Positions 35,387 to 46,556 of a DNA stretch of 64,000 nt are shown here, in pieces. Both the position numbers and the translations under genes were made by a program. The stretch is from Phycisphaerae bacterium (GTDB lineage Bacteria; Planctomycetota; Phycisphaerae; UBA1845; UTPLA1), in assembly GCA_023150615.1 (NCBI GenBank), contig JAKLKO010000002.1, forward strand, positions 186,001 to 250,000, read 5' to 3'. The notes under the pieces are model-generated. The model was not told where the DNA came from and ran no database searches. It saw only the letters and a list, made by a program, of their open reading frames with translations. How positions within the stretch are numbered: position 1 is the stretch's first letter; each line of letters begins with the position of its first letter.

Positions 35387-35461
35387 CTTTCCCATCGACA
35401 TCCTGATCGCAGGCGAGCCGCCGTTCGCGGGACCGACGATTTCGATCGGCACTGTGCTGCT

Positions 35462-35490
35462 TTGACTTTCGCACGGCGGCAAACTCTACT
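35462..35490 (+). promoter_or_regulatory. Candidate promoter of the DUF6599-DUF362-polyferredoxin operon
   Basis: TTGACT (35462-35467), 17-base spacer, TCTACT (35485-35490). Start near 35497, about 27 nt before the ATG at 35524. Confidence 0.45.
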
Positions 35491-35523
35491 TCGTCGGACG
35501 CAGGTTGCACGGCGGGCGAGACG

Positions 35524-37023
35524 ATGCCGACCTTCTTTGGTCGACGATACATGCGGGATCGAGTACCGGCGACGGAGCGCGCGATCGGCGCGGTCTGCCT
35601 GGTGATCGCGATCGGCATCGTCGGCGGGTTCATCGCTCAGACACGCGAAAAGAAGCCCCCCTTCTTTGCCGTTGACCCGGCGAAGCACCCGCCGGTCGTG
35701 CCGCCCGAGTTGCGTCATGCCCAGAGCCTCCTCCCCGATCGGCCTGCGCCCGGCTGGGTCCGTCAGGAGCCGATTCGTATCCTGGATCCGACGGGCGTCG
35801 AGCGGTCGATGCCCGGGCAGTCCGCGTCGATCTCAGAGGCCGGGGTCGTGCGGACCTTCGAGGCGTTGTATTTGAATCGCGCTGATTCGCGACAGCAGCT
35901 AACGGCACGGATCTTCGAACTCCCCGGTGCGGAGGCCGCGGCGGCGTTGTTCGACGTGACGCGGCCCCAAAGTGCCGTCGGCGAGCCGGCCGGAGTCCGC
36001 GGGTGGCGCGATGGGAACGAGCGCGTCGGGTTCTACGCCGGGCGCTACCTCACGCTGATTGACGGGCGTAACCTGCCGCCGGATGCACTACTGACGCCGA
36101 CGCTGCTCGCGCGCGAGCTGGCGGATCGTCAGGTTCCGTTCGAGTCCACCGCCGCGGTTCGGCCGGCCGGAAAAGACGGGCCGCAGTCTTCTCCCCCGGC
36201 GGAGTCGAAGCTACCGACGGTCGCACCGACGATCTGGTCCGCGCCGGCGGGGATCGCGGAGTACAACCCGGGCAACCTGTGGGAGAAGATCAACGGACGC
36301 GCGGAGCAGTACCTCGCGTTCGATTTCGAGCGACTGGTGTTCGGAAGCTACGCGCTCGTCCGCGATCTGTCCGCGACGGTGGATTGCTACGTGTATCAGA
36401 TGCGCGATGCGGTGAAGGCGTTCGGCATCTACCAGGCCGAACGGCCGGAGCACGTAACGCGCGCTGCGATCGGCAACGACGGCTATCGCGGCGAACGAAG
36501 CCTCTTCTTTCGGAAGGGGCGATCCTACGTGCAACTGGTGGTCGGTGAGTCGGCCGAAGTTGACGGCGAACAGCTTACGAAACTGGCGGAAGGGATTGCG
36601 GCGTGGCTGCCGGACTCCGAGGTCGGCATCTGGGCCGAGTCGGTGCTGCCGAAGGATGGCCGGGTCGAGGGTTCATTCGTGTTCCTGGCGAAGGACGCGT
36701 TCAGTCTTGATTTCCTGGGCCAGGTGTTTGCGGCGGAGTACGAGTCAGGCGATGTCCGCATGACGCTGTTCGTGCACGAAGCGAAGGATGAACCGGCGGC
36801 GCGCGGGCTGGTCGAGCAGTACGCACGGCACGCGCGGCGGTTGGGAAAGGTGCTTGAGCGGACCGACGACTCCGCTGGGAGCGTTCTGTCGGCGGAATTC
36901 AGCGGCGAGTTCGATATAATCTTCAGCACGGGCCGGTACTTCGGCGGAGCGACGATGGCAAGCGATCTTGAAGCGGGTCGCCGCCGTGCGATGTCGATCC
37001 GCGACGAACTGAAGAAGCGATGA
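35524..37023 (+). CDS. DUF6599-like membrane-anchored protein
   Basis: A 499-residue protein with one N-terminal membrane helix (about 19-38, AIGAVCLVIAIGIVGGFIA) and a periplasmic body. It contains two similar halves: residues about 80-200 and about 240-495. The second carries NLWEKINGRAEQYLAFDFER, which resembles the DUF6599 signature (YINGGAE-type). No catalytic residues are evident. It starts a three-gene plus-strand set with a Tat-exported DUF362 protein (40 nt gap) and a membrane polyferredoxin, so it may be an accessory subunit of a redox complex. That role is inferred from position only. Confidence 0.72.
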   Translation: MPTFFGRRYMRDRVPATERAIGAVCLVIAIGIVGGFIAQTREKKPPFFAVDPAKHPPVVPPELRHAQSLLPDRPAPGWVRQEPIRILDPTGVERSMPGQSASISEAGVVRTFEALYLNRADSRQQLTARIFELPGAEAAAALFDVTRPQSAVGEPAGVRGWRDGNERVGFYAGRYLTLIDGRNLPPDALLTPTLLARELADRQVPFESTAAVRPAGKDGPQSSPPAESKLPTVAPTIWSAPAGIAEYNPGNLWEKINGRAEQYLAFDFERLVFGSYALVRDLSATVDCYVYQMRDAVKAFGIYQAERPEHVTRAAIGNDGYRGERSLFFRKGRSYVQLVVGESAEVDGEQLTKLAEGIAAWLPDSEVGIWAESVLPKDGRVEGSFVFLAKDAFSLDFLGQVFAAEYESGDVRMTLFVHEAKDEPAARGLVEQYARHARRLGKVLERTDDSAGSVLSAEFSGEFDIIFSTGRYFGGATMASDLEAGRRRAMSIRDELKKR

Positions 37024-37063
37024 TCGCCGCGCGGCGGGCGCGCGAGCGAACGGAGACGTCGAC

Positions 37064-38239
37064 GTGACGCGGCGCGATCACCCGAACGAGGTCCCCGCGG
37101 CGGGAGTCAGCCGACGCGAAGCGCTGGCGAGGCTGGGCGGCACGCTGGCCGCGGTCGGGGGCAGCGCGTGGGCCATCCGGCACTTCTACGATCCGCGCGG
37201 GGACGCGGGCCTGCCGACGTACGAGGGGGCGCGGCTTCGCAACTACTTCGCATCGGTGTTCGATAACTTCGCGCCGTCCGATCCGCGGATCAGCGTCGCG
37301 CGCGGGCGTGCGACCGGCGACGAGGTTTCGCCGGAGATGATCCGCAAGATGCTGCACACGGCGCTCGGGCCGATGGGCGGCATCGAGCGATTCGTGCAGC
37401 GCGGCGACGTCGTGCTGATCAAGCCGAACGTCGCGTTCGACCGCGGTCCGCGCATGGGCGCGACGACGAATCCGGATGTATTGGGGGAGGTGGTGCGGTT
37501 GTGCAAAGGCGCCGGCGCGCGGCGGGTGTTGGTGGCGGACAACCCGATCGAGAAGGCCGAGCCGTGCTTCGCGAAGTCAAAGATTCGCGAGGCGGCCGAA
37601 CGGAGCGGCGCGGAGGTCATCCTGCCGGCGGCGACGACGTTCGCGCCGGTCGCGATTCGACCGGGCGAGCCCGATCCGACGCGGAACGAAGCGCTCGGGA
37701 CGTGGGAGGTGTTCTACCGGCCGCTTCAACTGGCGGACAAGGTGATCGGGCTGCCGCCGATCAAGGACCACAACCTGTGCTTCGCGAGCATGTCGATCAA
37801 GAACTGGTACGGGCTGCTGTGTGGCCGGCGGAACCAGTTCCACCAGGCCATTCACGACATCGTCAGCGATCTCGGCATGATGATCAGCCCGACGCTGGTG
37901 CTCGTCGACGGGACACGGGTGCTGATGAAGAACGGTCCGACCGGCGGACGGCTGGAGGACGTCACGATCGGCGGCGTGGATGGTCGGCCGTGCATCGTGG
38001 CGAGCGTCGACCCGCTTGCGAGCGATGCATGGTGCCTGCGACATCTGCTCGGGCGCGATCCGGGGTTGCTTCGATACCTCGAGCTGGCGGAGCAGAAGAT
38101 CGCGGCGCGGATCGAGTCGTGGCGCTCGCGAAGCGGCAATGAAGCCACACCCAATCAGATCGACGGGAAGCGCTTCGCGATGCGGGACTGGTCGGCGTAC
38201 GAGCGGCAGGGGCTGATTCGCGAGTCGAGCGTCGTCTGA
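37064..38239 (+). CDS. DUF362 protein with Tat signal
   Basis: A 391-residue protein with a twin-arginine signal (SRREALARLGGTLAAVGG), so it is exported folded, usually with a cofactor. The body is DUF362: VVLIKPNVAFDRGPRMG, then RRVLVADNPI, ending in SMSIKNWYGLLCGRRNQFHQ. Some DUF362 proteins are fused to or paired with 4Fe-4S ferredoxins, and here a polyferredoxin follows after 26 nt. Only scattered cysteines are present, so it probably does not hold a cluster itself. The GTG at 37064 has GGAG (37052-37055) at 8 nt. Substrate unknown. Confidence 0.82.
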   Translation: MTRRDHPNEVPAAGVSRREALARLGGTLAAVGGSAWAIRHFYDPRGDAGLPTYEGARLRNYFASVFDNFAPSDPRISVARGRATGDEVSPEMIRKMLHTALGPMGGIERFVQRGDVVLIKPNVAFDRGPRMGATTNPDVLGEVVRLCKGAGARRVLVADNPIEKAEPCFAKSKIREAAERSGAEVILPAATTFAPVAIRPGEPDPTRNEALGTWEVFYRPLQLADKVIGLPPIKDHNLCFASMSIKNWYGLLCGRRNQFHQAIHDIVSDLGMMISPTLVLVDGTRVLMKNGPTGGRLEDVTIGGVDGRPCIVASVDPLASDAWCLRHLLGRDPGLLRYLELAEQKIAARIESWRSRSGNEATPNQIDGKRFAMRDWSAYERQGLIRESSVV

Positions 38240-38265
38240 AGTACGGACGACCCGGAGTCACGCCG

Positions 38266-40485
<2,220 letters not shown>

Positions 40486-40523
40486 TGCGCGGCCGCGCCG
40501 TCCTTCCACCGTGTGGTGCGGGC

Positions 40524-40628
40524 TCACAGGATGCCCCAGTTGAAGTCAAGCCCGAACCACCGCAACGGGTACGTCAGCAGAAACCCGATCAGCCGAGGAA
40601 TGAACGTCCAGAATTCTTCGAAGCTCAT
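40524..40628 (-). CDS. 34-residue single-helix mini membrane protein
   Basis: Too short for most gene callers but well supported: AAGGAG (40636-40641) lies 7 nt before the ATG at 40626-40628, and the frame reads MSFEEFWTFIPRLIGFLLTY followed by PLRWFGLDFNWGIL. An acidic start, one hydrophobic helix and a Trp/Phe-rich end are typical of small subunits that brace membrane complexes (as CcoQ or KdpF do). It converges on the polyferredoxin gene and is divergent from the Tat aldo/keto reductase, so either could be its partner. No family name is known to me. Confidence 0.6.
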   Translation of the reverse strand: MSFEEFWTFIPRLIGFLLTYPLRWFGLDFNWGIL

Positions 40629-40788
40629 GGCCGTGCTCCTTCGATCGTGGCGCCGTGATACCCGTTAGACGACGTCGAACGACGGCAGGTTCGCGCCGCA
40701 GGTTCGGACGGGTCTGGCGGTGCTGCGAATGCGGGTTCCGGAGCGGCGAGGTCGCGATTGGTCGCTGCGGGTCGGCACGGAACTTGCT

Positions 40789-40816
40789 TTGGAATTCCGC
40801 TTCGCCTTGTTAGGAT
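40789..40816 (+). promoter_or_regulatory. Candidate promoter of the Tat aldo/keto reductase
   Basis: TTGGAA (40789-40794), 16-base spacer, TAGGAT (40811-40816). Start near 40823, about 38 nt before the ATG. Confidence 0.45.
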
Positions 40817-40860
40817 ACTTCAGGGTCGAGCCGAGGAATTCGAGTCCAGGAGTTCGCGGT

Positions 40861-42072
40861 ATGAATCGCTCATCCACGGAGTCGTCGCGTCGTGCGTTTC
40901 TCAAGGGCAGCGCGGCCGTCGCGGCTGGCTTTACGGTCGCCGCCCCCGGCCAGGCGCAGGACCAAGGCGCCCGTGAGAAGCCCCCCCTGCCGACGCGCAA
41001 GCTCGGCCGGAGCGGCATCGAGGTCTCGGTTCTGAACCAGGGAACGGCGTTCCGCCTGACGCAGCGGATGCTCGACTTCTCGTACGCGCAGGGCATCCGT
41101 TACTTCGACACGGCGGACTGCTACGAGAACGGCGGCAGCGAGCGTGAGATTGCGAAGTGGTTTGAGCGGACCGGTCAGCGGAAGGAGATTTTCCTCGTCA
41201 CCAAGAGCCACCCCACCGAGGGACCGAAGCAGCTTCTGGACATGGTCGACGAGCGCCTGGAGGCGCTGAAGACCGACTACATCGACCTCCTCTTCATCCA
41301 CCAGATCGGGGATCGCGAGTATCCCGAGTCGAGCGTGGAGTGGCCGAAGAGCGACGAGTTCAAGCGAGTCTCGGAGCGGCTCAAGAAATCCGGCAAGTGC
41401 AAGCTCGTCGGGTTTTCATCCCACGCGCGGCGCAAGGCCGAATACCTGACGGCCGCCGCCGAGGGGGGATTCGTCGACGCGATCATGGTCAAGTACGACC
41501 CGCGGACAGCGAAGAACGACGAGATGAACCGCGCGCTGGATCGATGCGTGAAGGCGGGGATCGGCCTGATCGCGATGAAGACGCAGAGCAGCTCGGCAAA
41601 CTTCAAGGACCGCTGGGAGAAGCTGGCGGGCGACAAGTGGACGGTGCAGCAGGCGGTCGTCAAGGCGGTGCTGTCGGATGACCGGCTGGCCGGCATGACG
41701 TCCCACATGCTGAGCTTCAAGATAATCGAGGAGAACACCGCGGCGGCGCGCGACGCGAAGCCACTGGCGGCGGCCGATCATCAACTCCTGCTTGATCTCT
41801 ACGCGGCCGGTCCGCACCGCTGGTGCGAGACGTGCAACGGCCGATGCCGGGCGCACATGCGGCACGCCGATGCGCTGGACGACGTGGCGCGCTTCGTGAT
41901 GTACCACGACCTGTACGGACATCGCTACATGGCCCGCGATCATTATCGGGCACTTCGTCCGGAATGGCTGAGCTTCACGGCCGACGAGCTGGAGACGGCG
42001 AAGCTGGCGTGCGCGGACGGCGTCGACTATCCGGCTCTCGTCACCCGGGCGCGGAAAATCTTCCCGGCGTGA
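40861..42072 (+). CDS. Tat-exported aldo/keto reductase with C-terminal Cys motif
   Basis: A 403-residue protein with a twin-arginine signal (SRRAFLKGSAAVAAGF). The body is an aldo/keto reductase barrel with the catalytic residues in place: Asp and Tyr in FDTADCYENGG, Lys in LVTKSHP, His in LLFIHQIG. These enzymes reduce carbonyls with NADPH in the cytosol; export by Tat suggests a bound cofactor instead. The C-terminus has CETCNGRC with a CxxCxxxC spacing and many His. It could hold a metal or part of a cluster, but too few Cys are present for a classic ferredoxin. The ATG at 40861 has AGGAG (40848-40852) at 8 nt. Substrate unknown. Confidence 0.88.
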   Translation: MNRSSTESSRRAFLKGSAAVAAGFTVAAPGQAQDQGAREKPPLPTRKLGRSGIEVSVLNQGTAFRLTQRMLDFSYAQGIRYFDTADCYENGGSEREIAKWFERTGQRKEIFLVTKSHPTEGPKQLLDMVDERLEALKTDYIDLLFIHQIGDREYPESSVEWPKSDEFKRVSERLKKSGKCKLVGFSSHARRKAEYLTAAAEGGFVDAIMVKYDPRTAKNDEMNRALDRCVKAGIGLIAMKTQSSSANFKDRWEKLAGDKWTVQQAVVKAVLSDDRLAGMTSHMLSFKIIEENTAAARDAKPLAAADHQLLLDLYAAGPHRWCETCNGRCRAHMRHADALDDVARFVMYHDLYGHRYMARDHYRALRPEWLSFTADELETAKLACADGVDYPALVTRARKIFPA

Positions 42073-42119
42073 GCCGCGGATTCCGCAGCGCGCGGTGAAA
42101 GCGCGATAGAATTCCGCGC

Positions 42120-44147
42120 ATGGATGACTCGCCCCACGCGCCTGCCACGAAGCGAACGCGGATACGCATCGACGCCGGCGCCGCGGCCCTGGTCGGTCTC
42201 GCGGCGGTTCTGCTCTATGCGCGCTCGCTCGGAAACGGCTTCATCAACCTCGATGATTTTCAGTACATCATCGACAACGCGTACATCCTTCACCCCTCGT
42301 GGGACAAGCTGAAGGCCTTCTTCACCGAGGTCTTCCACCCCTCCACCGTCGGCGGGTACTACCAGCCGCTGACGATGGCCTCGCTGATGTTTGATCGCGT
42401 GCTCGACGGGCTGGATCACGGGCCGCGACCGTTTCCGTTTCACCTGACGAACGTCCTGCTGCACGGCGCGAATACGGCGATGGTCTACCTGTTGCTACGC
42501 CGCTTCACGAAGGCGACCTGGCCAGCCGTCGTCGTGACTCTGTTGTTCGCAGCGCATCCGATGAACGTCGAGTCTGTTTCGTGGATCTGCCAGCGCAAGA
42601 CGCTGCTGGCGACGTTATTCGCGCTCGGGCTGTTCCTCTCGTATGACCGGTACGTTCACGGCGGCCGGGCGCGATGGCTTTGGTTCGGCGCGGCGATGCT
42701 CGTGCTCTCGCTGCTATCGAAGCCGACGAGCTGGTCGCTGCCGCTCGCGCTCCTGCTGCTCGACGTGTGGCCGTACCGCCGACTGTCGCTCGCGGCCGTC
42801 ATCGAGAAGGTTCCGCTGTTTGCGATCGTCGGGTTGTTCGGCTGGATCGTGTACGTCTCGCAGGCCGAGTCGTCGGGCCTGGTCATGCCGGGAATCGTCG
42901 TTCGGCCGCACCAGACGCTGCTGGTCATCTGCCACAACGTGCTGTTCTATTTCTACAAGCTGGTCTGGCCGGTAACGCTCTGCCCGCAGTATCCCATGCC
43001 AGAGATGGACGAGGTCCGCGCGACGAACCCCCTGTTCCTGCCGGGCATCGTGGCGGTTGGTGTGCTGATGGCGCTGGTCTGGATTGCGCGGCACCGGCCA
43101 GCGTTCTATGTGCCGATCGTCGGCTATGTGCTGCTGCTTGGTCCGGTGCTCGGGGCTGTTCAGTTCATGGGCGCAATCGCGGCCGATCGCTTCGTGTACC
43201 TTCCAATGATCGCGCTGTTGATCAGTCTTGCGTGGGCGCTGGAGCGCGTCCGCGGCGCGACGTTGCGGCCGGTGTGCGTCACGGCGACGGTGGCCGTCGC
43301 GATGCTGTTCAGCGTCAAGACGTGGGCGCAGCAATTGGTCTGGAAGGACAGCATGTCGTACTGGCAGGAGGTTGTCCGGCAGTATCCCCAAGAGGCCGGG
43401 GCGCGCGAGGGACTTGGATCGGCTTATCTGGTACTCGACGACCTTGATCGCGCGCTGCCGGAGTTTCATCGCGCGATCGAGCTTCGCCCGACGTTTTCAC
43501 GCGCGTACTTCCGCATCGCCGAGGTGCTTCTGCTGAGGGACAAGCCGGCCGAGGCGCTGGAGTGGGCGCGGCGCGGCTTGGAGCAGCCGGCGGCGGATGC
43601 GGAGGGGTACTTCTTCGTCGGGTTGGCGCTGTCGCGGCTGGGGCGCGATCGCGAGGCGGTACTGCCCTATCGTCAGGCGGTCGAGGCCAAGCCATCGTGG
43701 CGGGAGGCGACGCTGAACCTGGCAAACTGCCTGCTGCGAAGCGGCGATCCGGCGGCATCGCTCAACGTCTTCGCGCGGGCGAACGAGCTCGATCCGAACA
43801 ACCCGAACGTGCTGACGAACTGGGCGATTGCGCTGACGGAATGCGGACAGGATCCATCGGCGTGGGAGAAGTTGGACGCGTCGCTACGGCTTCGGCCGGC
43901 GGAGCCGATCGCGTTGTTCGCGTACGCGGCGTGCTCGGCGAAACTGAAGCGGATGGACACGGCCTGGCGAGCGTTGGCCGCGGCGGTGGTGCTGCGGCCG
44001 GATCTGCTTTCCCGCGCGGCGCAGGAAGCGCGATTCGATGAGATGCGGAAGGACCCGCGCTGGCGGACGCTCCAGGACGCAGTGCGATCGGCGACGACGA
44101 CCGCGCCGACCGCAGTGCCCGGCTCACCGGGCGTCGCGCGGCCGTGA
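42120..44147 (+). CDS. TMTC-like GT-C membrane protein with C-terminal TPRs
   Basis: A 675-residue protein. About ten membrane helices fill residues 20-420, with GT-C features of the TMTC/DUF1736 type: LGNGFINLDDFQYIIDNAYI with an acidic pair in the first loop, FHLTNVLLHGANTAMVYLLL, LLFAAHPMNVESVSWICQRK, and LLSKPTSWSLPLAL. The C-terminal 240 residues are tetratricopeptide repeats (LPEFHRAIELRPTFSRAYFR, then PYRQAVEAKPSWREATLNLA). Eukaryotic relatives transfer mannose to protein Ser/Thr; the bacterial substrate is unknown. A TAGAAT box at 42107-42112 sits so close to the ATG at 42120 that a leaderless mRNA is possible. Confidence 0.85.
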   Translation: MDDSPHAPATKRTRIRIDAGAAALVGLAAVLLYARSLGNGFINLDDFQYIIDNAYILHPSWDKLKAFFTEVFHPSTVGGYYQPLTMASLMFDRVLDGLDHGPRPFPFHLTNVLLHGANTAMVYLLLRRFTKATWPAVVVTLLFAAHPMNVESVSWICQRKTLLATLFALGLFLSYDRYVHGGRARWLWFGAAMLVLSLLSKPTSWSLPLALLLLDVWPYRRLSLAAVIEKVPLFAIVGLFGWIVYVSQAESSGLVMPGIVVRPHQTLLVICHNVLFYFYKLVWPVTLCPQYPMPEMDEVRATNPLFLPGIVAVGVLMALVWIARHRPAFYVPIVGYVLLLGPVLGAVQFMGAIAADRFVYLPMIALLISLAWALERVRGATLRPVCVTATVAVAMLFSVKTWAQQLVWKDSMSYWQEVVRQYPQEAGAREGLGSAYLVLDDLDRALPEFHRAIELRPTFSRAYFRIAEVLLLRDKPAEALEWARRGLEQPAADAEGYFFVGLALSRLGRDREAVLPYRQAVEAKPSWREATLNLANCLLRSGDPAASLNVFARANELDPNNPNVLTNWAIALTECGQDPSAWEKLDASLRLRPAEPIALFAYAACSAKLKRMDTAWRALAAAVVLRPDLLSRAAQEARFDEMRKDPRWRTLQDAVRSATTTAPTAVPGSPGVARP

Positions 44148-44176
44148 GGCGGTCCGGCACGGCGGTTCTCAGCGCG

Positions 44177-44204
44177 TTGCGTCGTGTCGTGACGATACTA
44201 TACT
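44177..44204 (+). promoter_or_regulatory. Candidate promoter of the nuo operon
   Basis: TTGCGT (44177-44182), 16-base spacer, TATACT (44199-44204). Start near 44211, about 64 nt before nuoI. Confidence 0.5.
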
Positions 44205-44274
44205 ACCCCGACTTGCGATCACGGGCCGGCGCAGCGCCAGGCTGCCGCGGCGTGAGCGTTGCAGGCGCGAGCGG

Positions 44275-44883
44275 ATGCGACAGTACTTTCGGAACATCTT
44301 TGACACGGTGCGGACCATCGCGATCGGGATGGGGATTACGCTGAAGTACTGCTTCGCGAAGACCGTGACCGTTCAGTATCCGGACATGGCGCCGGTGATC
44401 CAGCCGCGTTTCCGCGGGTTCCACTGGTTCGAGGCGGAAAAGTGCATCGCTTGCGACCAGTGCGCGAAGGCGTGCCCGGTCGACTGCATCTACATCGAAA
44501 AGAGCGGTCCGCGGAAGATCGACAAGGCAACGGGCGTGGCCGTCGGCGGCGCGCTGACGCGGTATGCGATCGATTACGCGAAGTGCATGTTCTGCGCGCT
44601 GTGCTGCGAGCCGTGCCCGACCGACTGCATTCATATGGGCAACAACCACGACCTGAGCGCGTACACGCGGAAGGACATGATCGTCGAGTTCACCGAACTG
44701 GCGCGCGAGGGCAAGCAGACGCCCGAGCCGATCTGGATGCAGCGGGACGAGTTGCCCGAATGGGCCGCGCGGCGCAAGGCGGAGTGGATGTCCCGCGCGG
44801 CGCCGGCCCGCGAGCACATGCTCAAGGCGCTGGAGCCGTCGGACGTCGGAAAGAAGGCTGAGAAGGAGGCCGCGGCGACCTGA
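44275..44883 (+). CDS. nuoI: NADH-quinone oxidoreductase subunit I
   Basis: A 202-residue peripheral-arm subunit holding clusters N6a and N6b, which pass electrons towards quinone. Two full 4Fe-4S motifs are visible: CIACDQCAKACPVDCIYIEK (about 60-79) and CMFCALCCEPCPTDC (about 104-118). Length is normal, with a C-terminal Lys/Glu tail. The ATG at 44275 starts the conserved family N-terminus MRQYFRNIF; the longer frame is not homologous. It is unusual that nuoI opens the operon, because in most bacteria it sits between nuoH and nuoJ. nuoA starts 17 nt downstream. Confidence 0.93.
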   Translation: MRQYFRNIFDTVRTIAIGMGITLKYCFAKTVTVQYPDMAPVIQPRFRGFHWFEAEKCIACDQCAKACPVDCIYIEKSGPRKIDKATGVAVGGALTRYAIDYAKCMFCALCCEPCPTDCIHMGNNHDLSAYTRKDMIVEFTELAREGKQTPEPIWMQRDELPEWAARRKAEWMSRAAPAREHMLKALEPSDVGKKAEKEAAAT

Positions 44884-44900
44884 CCTGGCCGCGGACACGC

Positions 44901-45356
44901 ATGCCGGCGGACAATGCCAACCTGGTGCTGGGCCTGTTCCTGTTCACGGTCGCGGGGATCGCGATGGTCCTTGCGCCTCTGCTCATCGGGAAGTTCGTGC
45001 GATCGACGCTGTCGCACCCGGAGAAGGACGTACCGTACGAGTGCGGCGAGCCGGCGATCGGATCGAGCTGGATTCAGTTTGATCTCCGATTCTACGTGGT
45101 CGCGCTGGTCTTCGTCGTCTTTGACATCGAGATCGCCCTGTTCTATCCGTGGGCGGTGATCTACCGCTCGGCCGGCGTCGCGGCGCTGTGGGACATGCTG
45201 TTTTTCTTCGGCGTGATCGTCGTCGGATACGTGTACCTGTGGCGGTTCGGATACCTGGATTGGGTGCGGTCGACGGCATCGACGAGCAAGCCGGCGAATC
45301 ATCGCGCGCCTTCGGCTGGGGATGATGTGAGCCGTACGGCGCGTGCATGGACGTAA
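44901..45356 (+). CDS. nuoA: NADH-quinone oxidoreductase subunit A
   Basis: A 151-residue membrane-arm subunit with three helices (about 8-30, 64-84, 94-116). The loop after helix 1 carries KDVPYECGEPAIG with the conserved Cys near the quinone site, and FVVFDIEIALFYPWA is the conserved second-helix motif. The C-terminal 30 residues are an extra hydrophilic tail. Together with NuoH and NuoJ it forms the hinge between the two arms. nuoB starts 45 nt later. Confidence 0.95.
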   Translation: MPADNANLVLGLFLFTVAGIAMVLAPLLIGKFVRSTLSHPEKDVPYECGEPAIGSSWIQFDLRFYVVALVFVVFDIEIALFYPWAVIYRSAGVAALWDMLFFFGVIVVGYVYLWRFGYLDWVRSTASTSKPANHRAPSAGDDVSRTARAWT

Positions 45357-45401
45357 CCGCGTGAGTCAGAAGCGTAAGGGTGCGTTCGTCCGAGGTTGAA
45401 C

Positions 45402-45920
45402 GTGAGTTGGATCGAGAACCGGTTTGAGGAAGGCCTGATCGTCACGTCGCTGGACTGGGCGATCAACTGGGGCCGTTCCAGCAGCATCTGGCCGATGACG
45501 TTCGGCCTGGCGTGCTGCGCGATCGAGATGATGGCCGTCGGCGCCAGCCGGTTCGACATCGACCGGTTCGGGGCCGGCGCGTTCCGGGCAACGCCGCGTC
45601 AGTCGGACCTGATGATCGTCGCGGGCACGGTGACATACAAGATGGCCAGCCGCGTCAAGCGGCTCTACCACCAGATGCCGGAACCGAAGTACGTGATGGC
45701 GATGGGCGCGTGCACCATCGGCGGCGGGCCGTATTTCAAGCACGGTTATCATGTCGTCAAGGGCGTGGACCTGGTCGTCCCGGTGGACGTATACGTTCCG
45801 GGCTGTCCGCCGCGACCCGAGGCGTTGCTGGAAGGCATCATGCGATTGCAGGACAAGATCAAGCACCAGTCGATCGCGCGGGACCGCTGGCGCGGCGTGA
45901 AGGAAGCGGCGTTGACCTGA
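45402..45920 (+). CDS. nuoB: NADH-quinone oxidoreductase subunit B
   Basis: A 172-residue peripheral subunit that holds the terminal cluster N2, which reduces quinone. Ligands are visible: the paired Cys in [13 protein letters not shown], the Cys in [12 protein letters not shown] and the Cys in [12 protein letters not shown]. Length is typical. The GTG at 45402 is preferred over the TTG at 45396 because GAGG (45392-45395) then lies 6 nt upstream. It is next to nuoC and nuoD, with which it forms the quinone module. Confidence 0.96.
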   Translation: MSWIENRFEEGLIVTSLDWAINWGRSSSIWPMTFGLACCAIEMMAVGASRFDIDRFGAGAFRATPRQSDLMIVAGTVTYKMASRVKRLYHQMPEPKYVMAMGACTIGGGPYFKHGYHVVKGVDLVVPVDVYVPGCPPRPEALLEGIMRLQDKIKHQSIARDRWRGVKEAALT

Positions 45921-45955
45921 TTCGATTCGGACCGTCCGGCCGGGACGGGCAAGAC

Positions 45956-46519
45956 ATGACCGCGGAAGCCATCGTCAATCTGCTGAAGACGCGCTTTCCG
46001 GAGGTGATCCGGGGCGCATCACTCGAAGGGTGTCACCCGCATGTCGTGGTGGATGCCTCGCACTGGCCGGCGGTCGCGCGCTTTCTGCGCGATGAACCGC
46101 AGTTGGGATTCAACCTGCTGCGCTGCATCAGCGGCGTGGACTGCCTCGAGGACAGGGAACTGGCGGCGGTGTACGACCTGTATTCCGCACGGCGTGGCGC
46201 GACACCCGACGCGAACTGGATCGCCCCGCACGAGTTCGCGGTCACGGTCCGCGTGCCGCGCGATGCGCCGCGGATTCCGAGCGTCGCGGATGTCTGGCCC
46301 GCGGCCGACTGGCACGAGCGCGAGGCATACGACCTGCTCGGGATCGTCTTCGAGAATCACCCGGATTCGATCGACGATGTGGACGGCCCGCATCCGCGGA
46401 GGATCCTGTGCCCGGACGACTGGGCCGGACATCCGCTTCGCAAGGACTACGAGTTTCCGCTGGAGTATCACGGGATTCCGGCCGTGACGGAGTATGGTCA
46501 GACGCGGCCGCAGCATTGA
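45956..46519 (+). CDS. nuoC: NADH-quinone oxidoreductase subunit C
   Basis: A 187-residue peripheral subunit of the quinone module, without cofactors. The 30-kDa family signature is present: [20 protein letters not shown], then NHPD...RRILCPDDW...[10 protein letters not shown]. The ATG at 45956 follows the nuoB stop by 35 nt. nuoC and nuoD are separate genes here, unlike the fused nuoCD of E. coli. Confidence 0.95.
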   Translation: MTAEAIVNLLKTRFPEVIRGASLEGCHPHVVVDASHWPAVARFLRDEPQLGFNLLRCISGVDCLEDRELAAVYDLYSARRGATPDANWIAPHEFAVTVRVPRDAPRIPSVADVWPAADWHEREAYDLLGIVFENHPDSIDDVDGPHPRRILCPDDWAGHPLRKDYEFPLEYHGIPAVTEYGQTRPQH

Positions 46520-46556
46520 GCGACCGGAGTAGGGTCTCGGCGGCGGGCTGCCGGGG

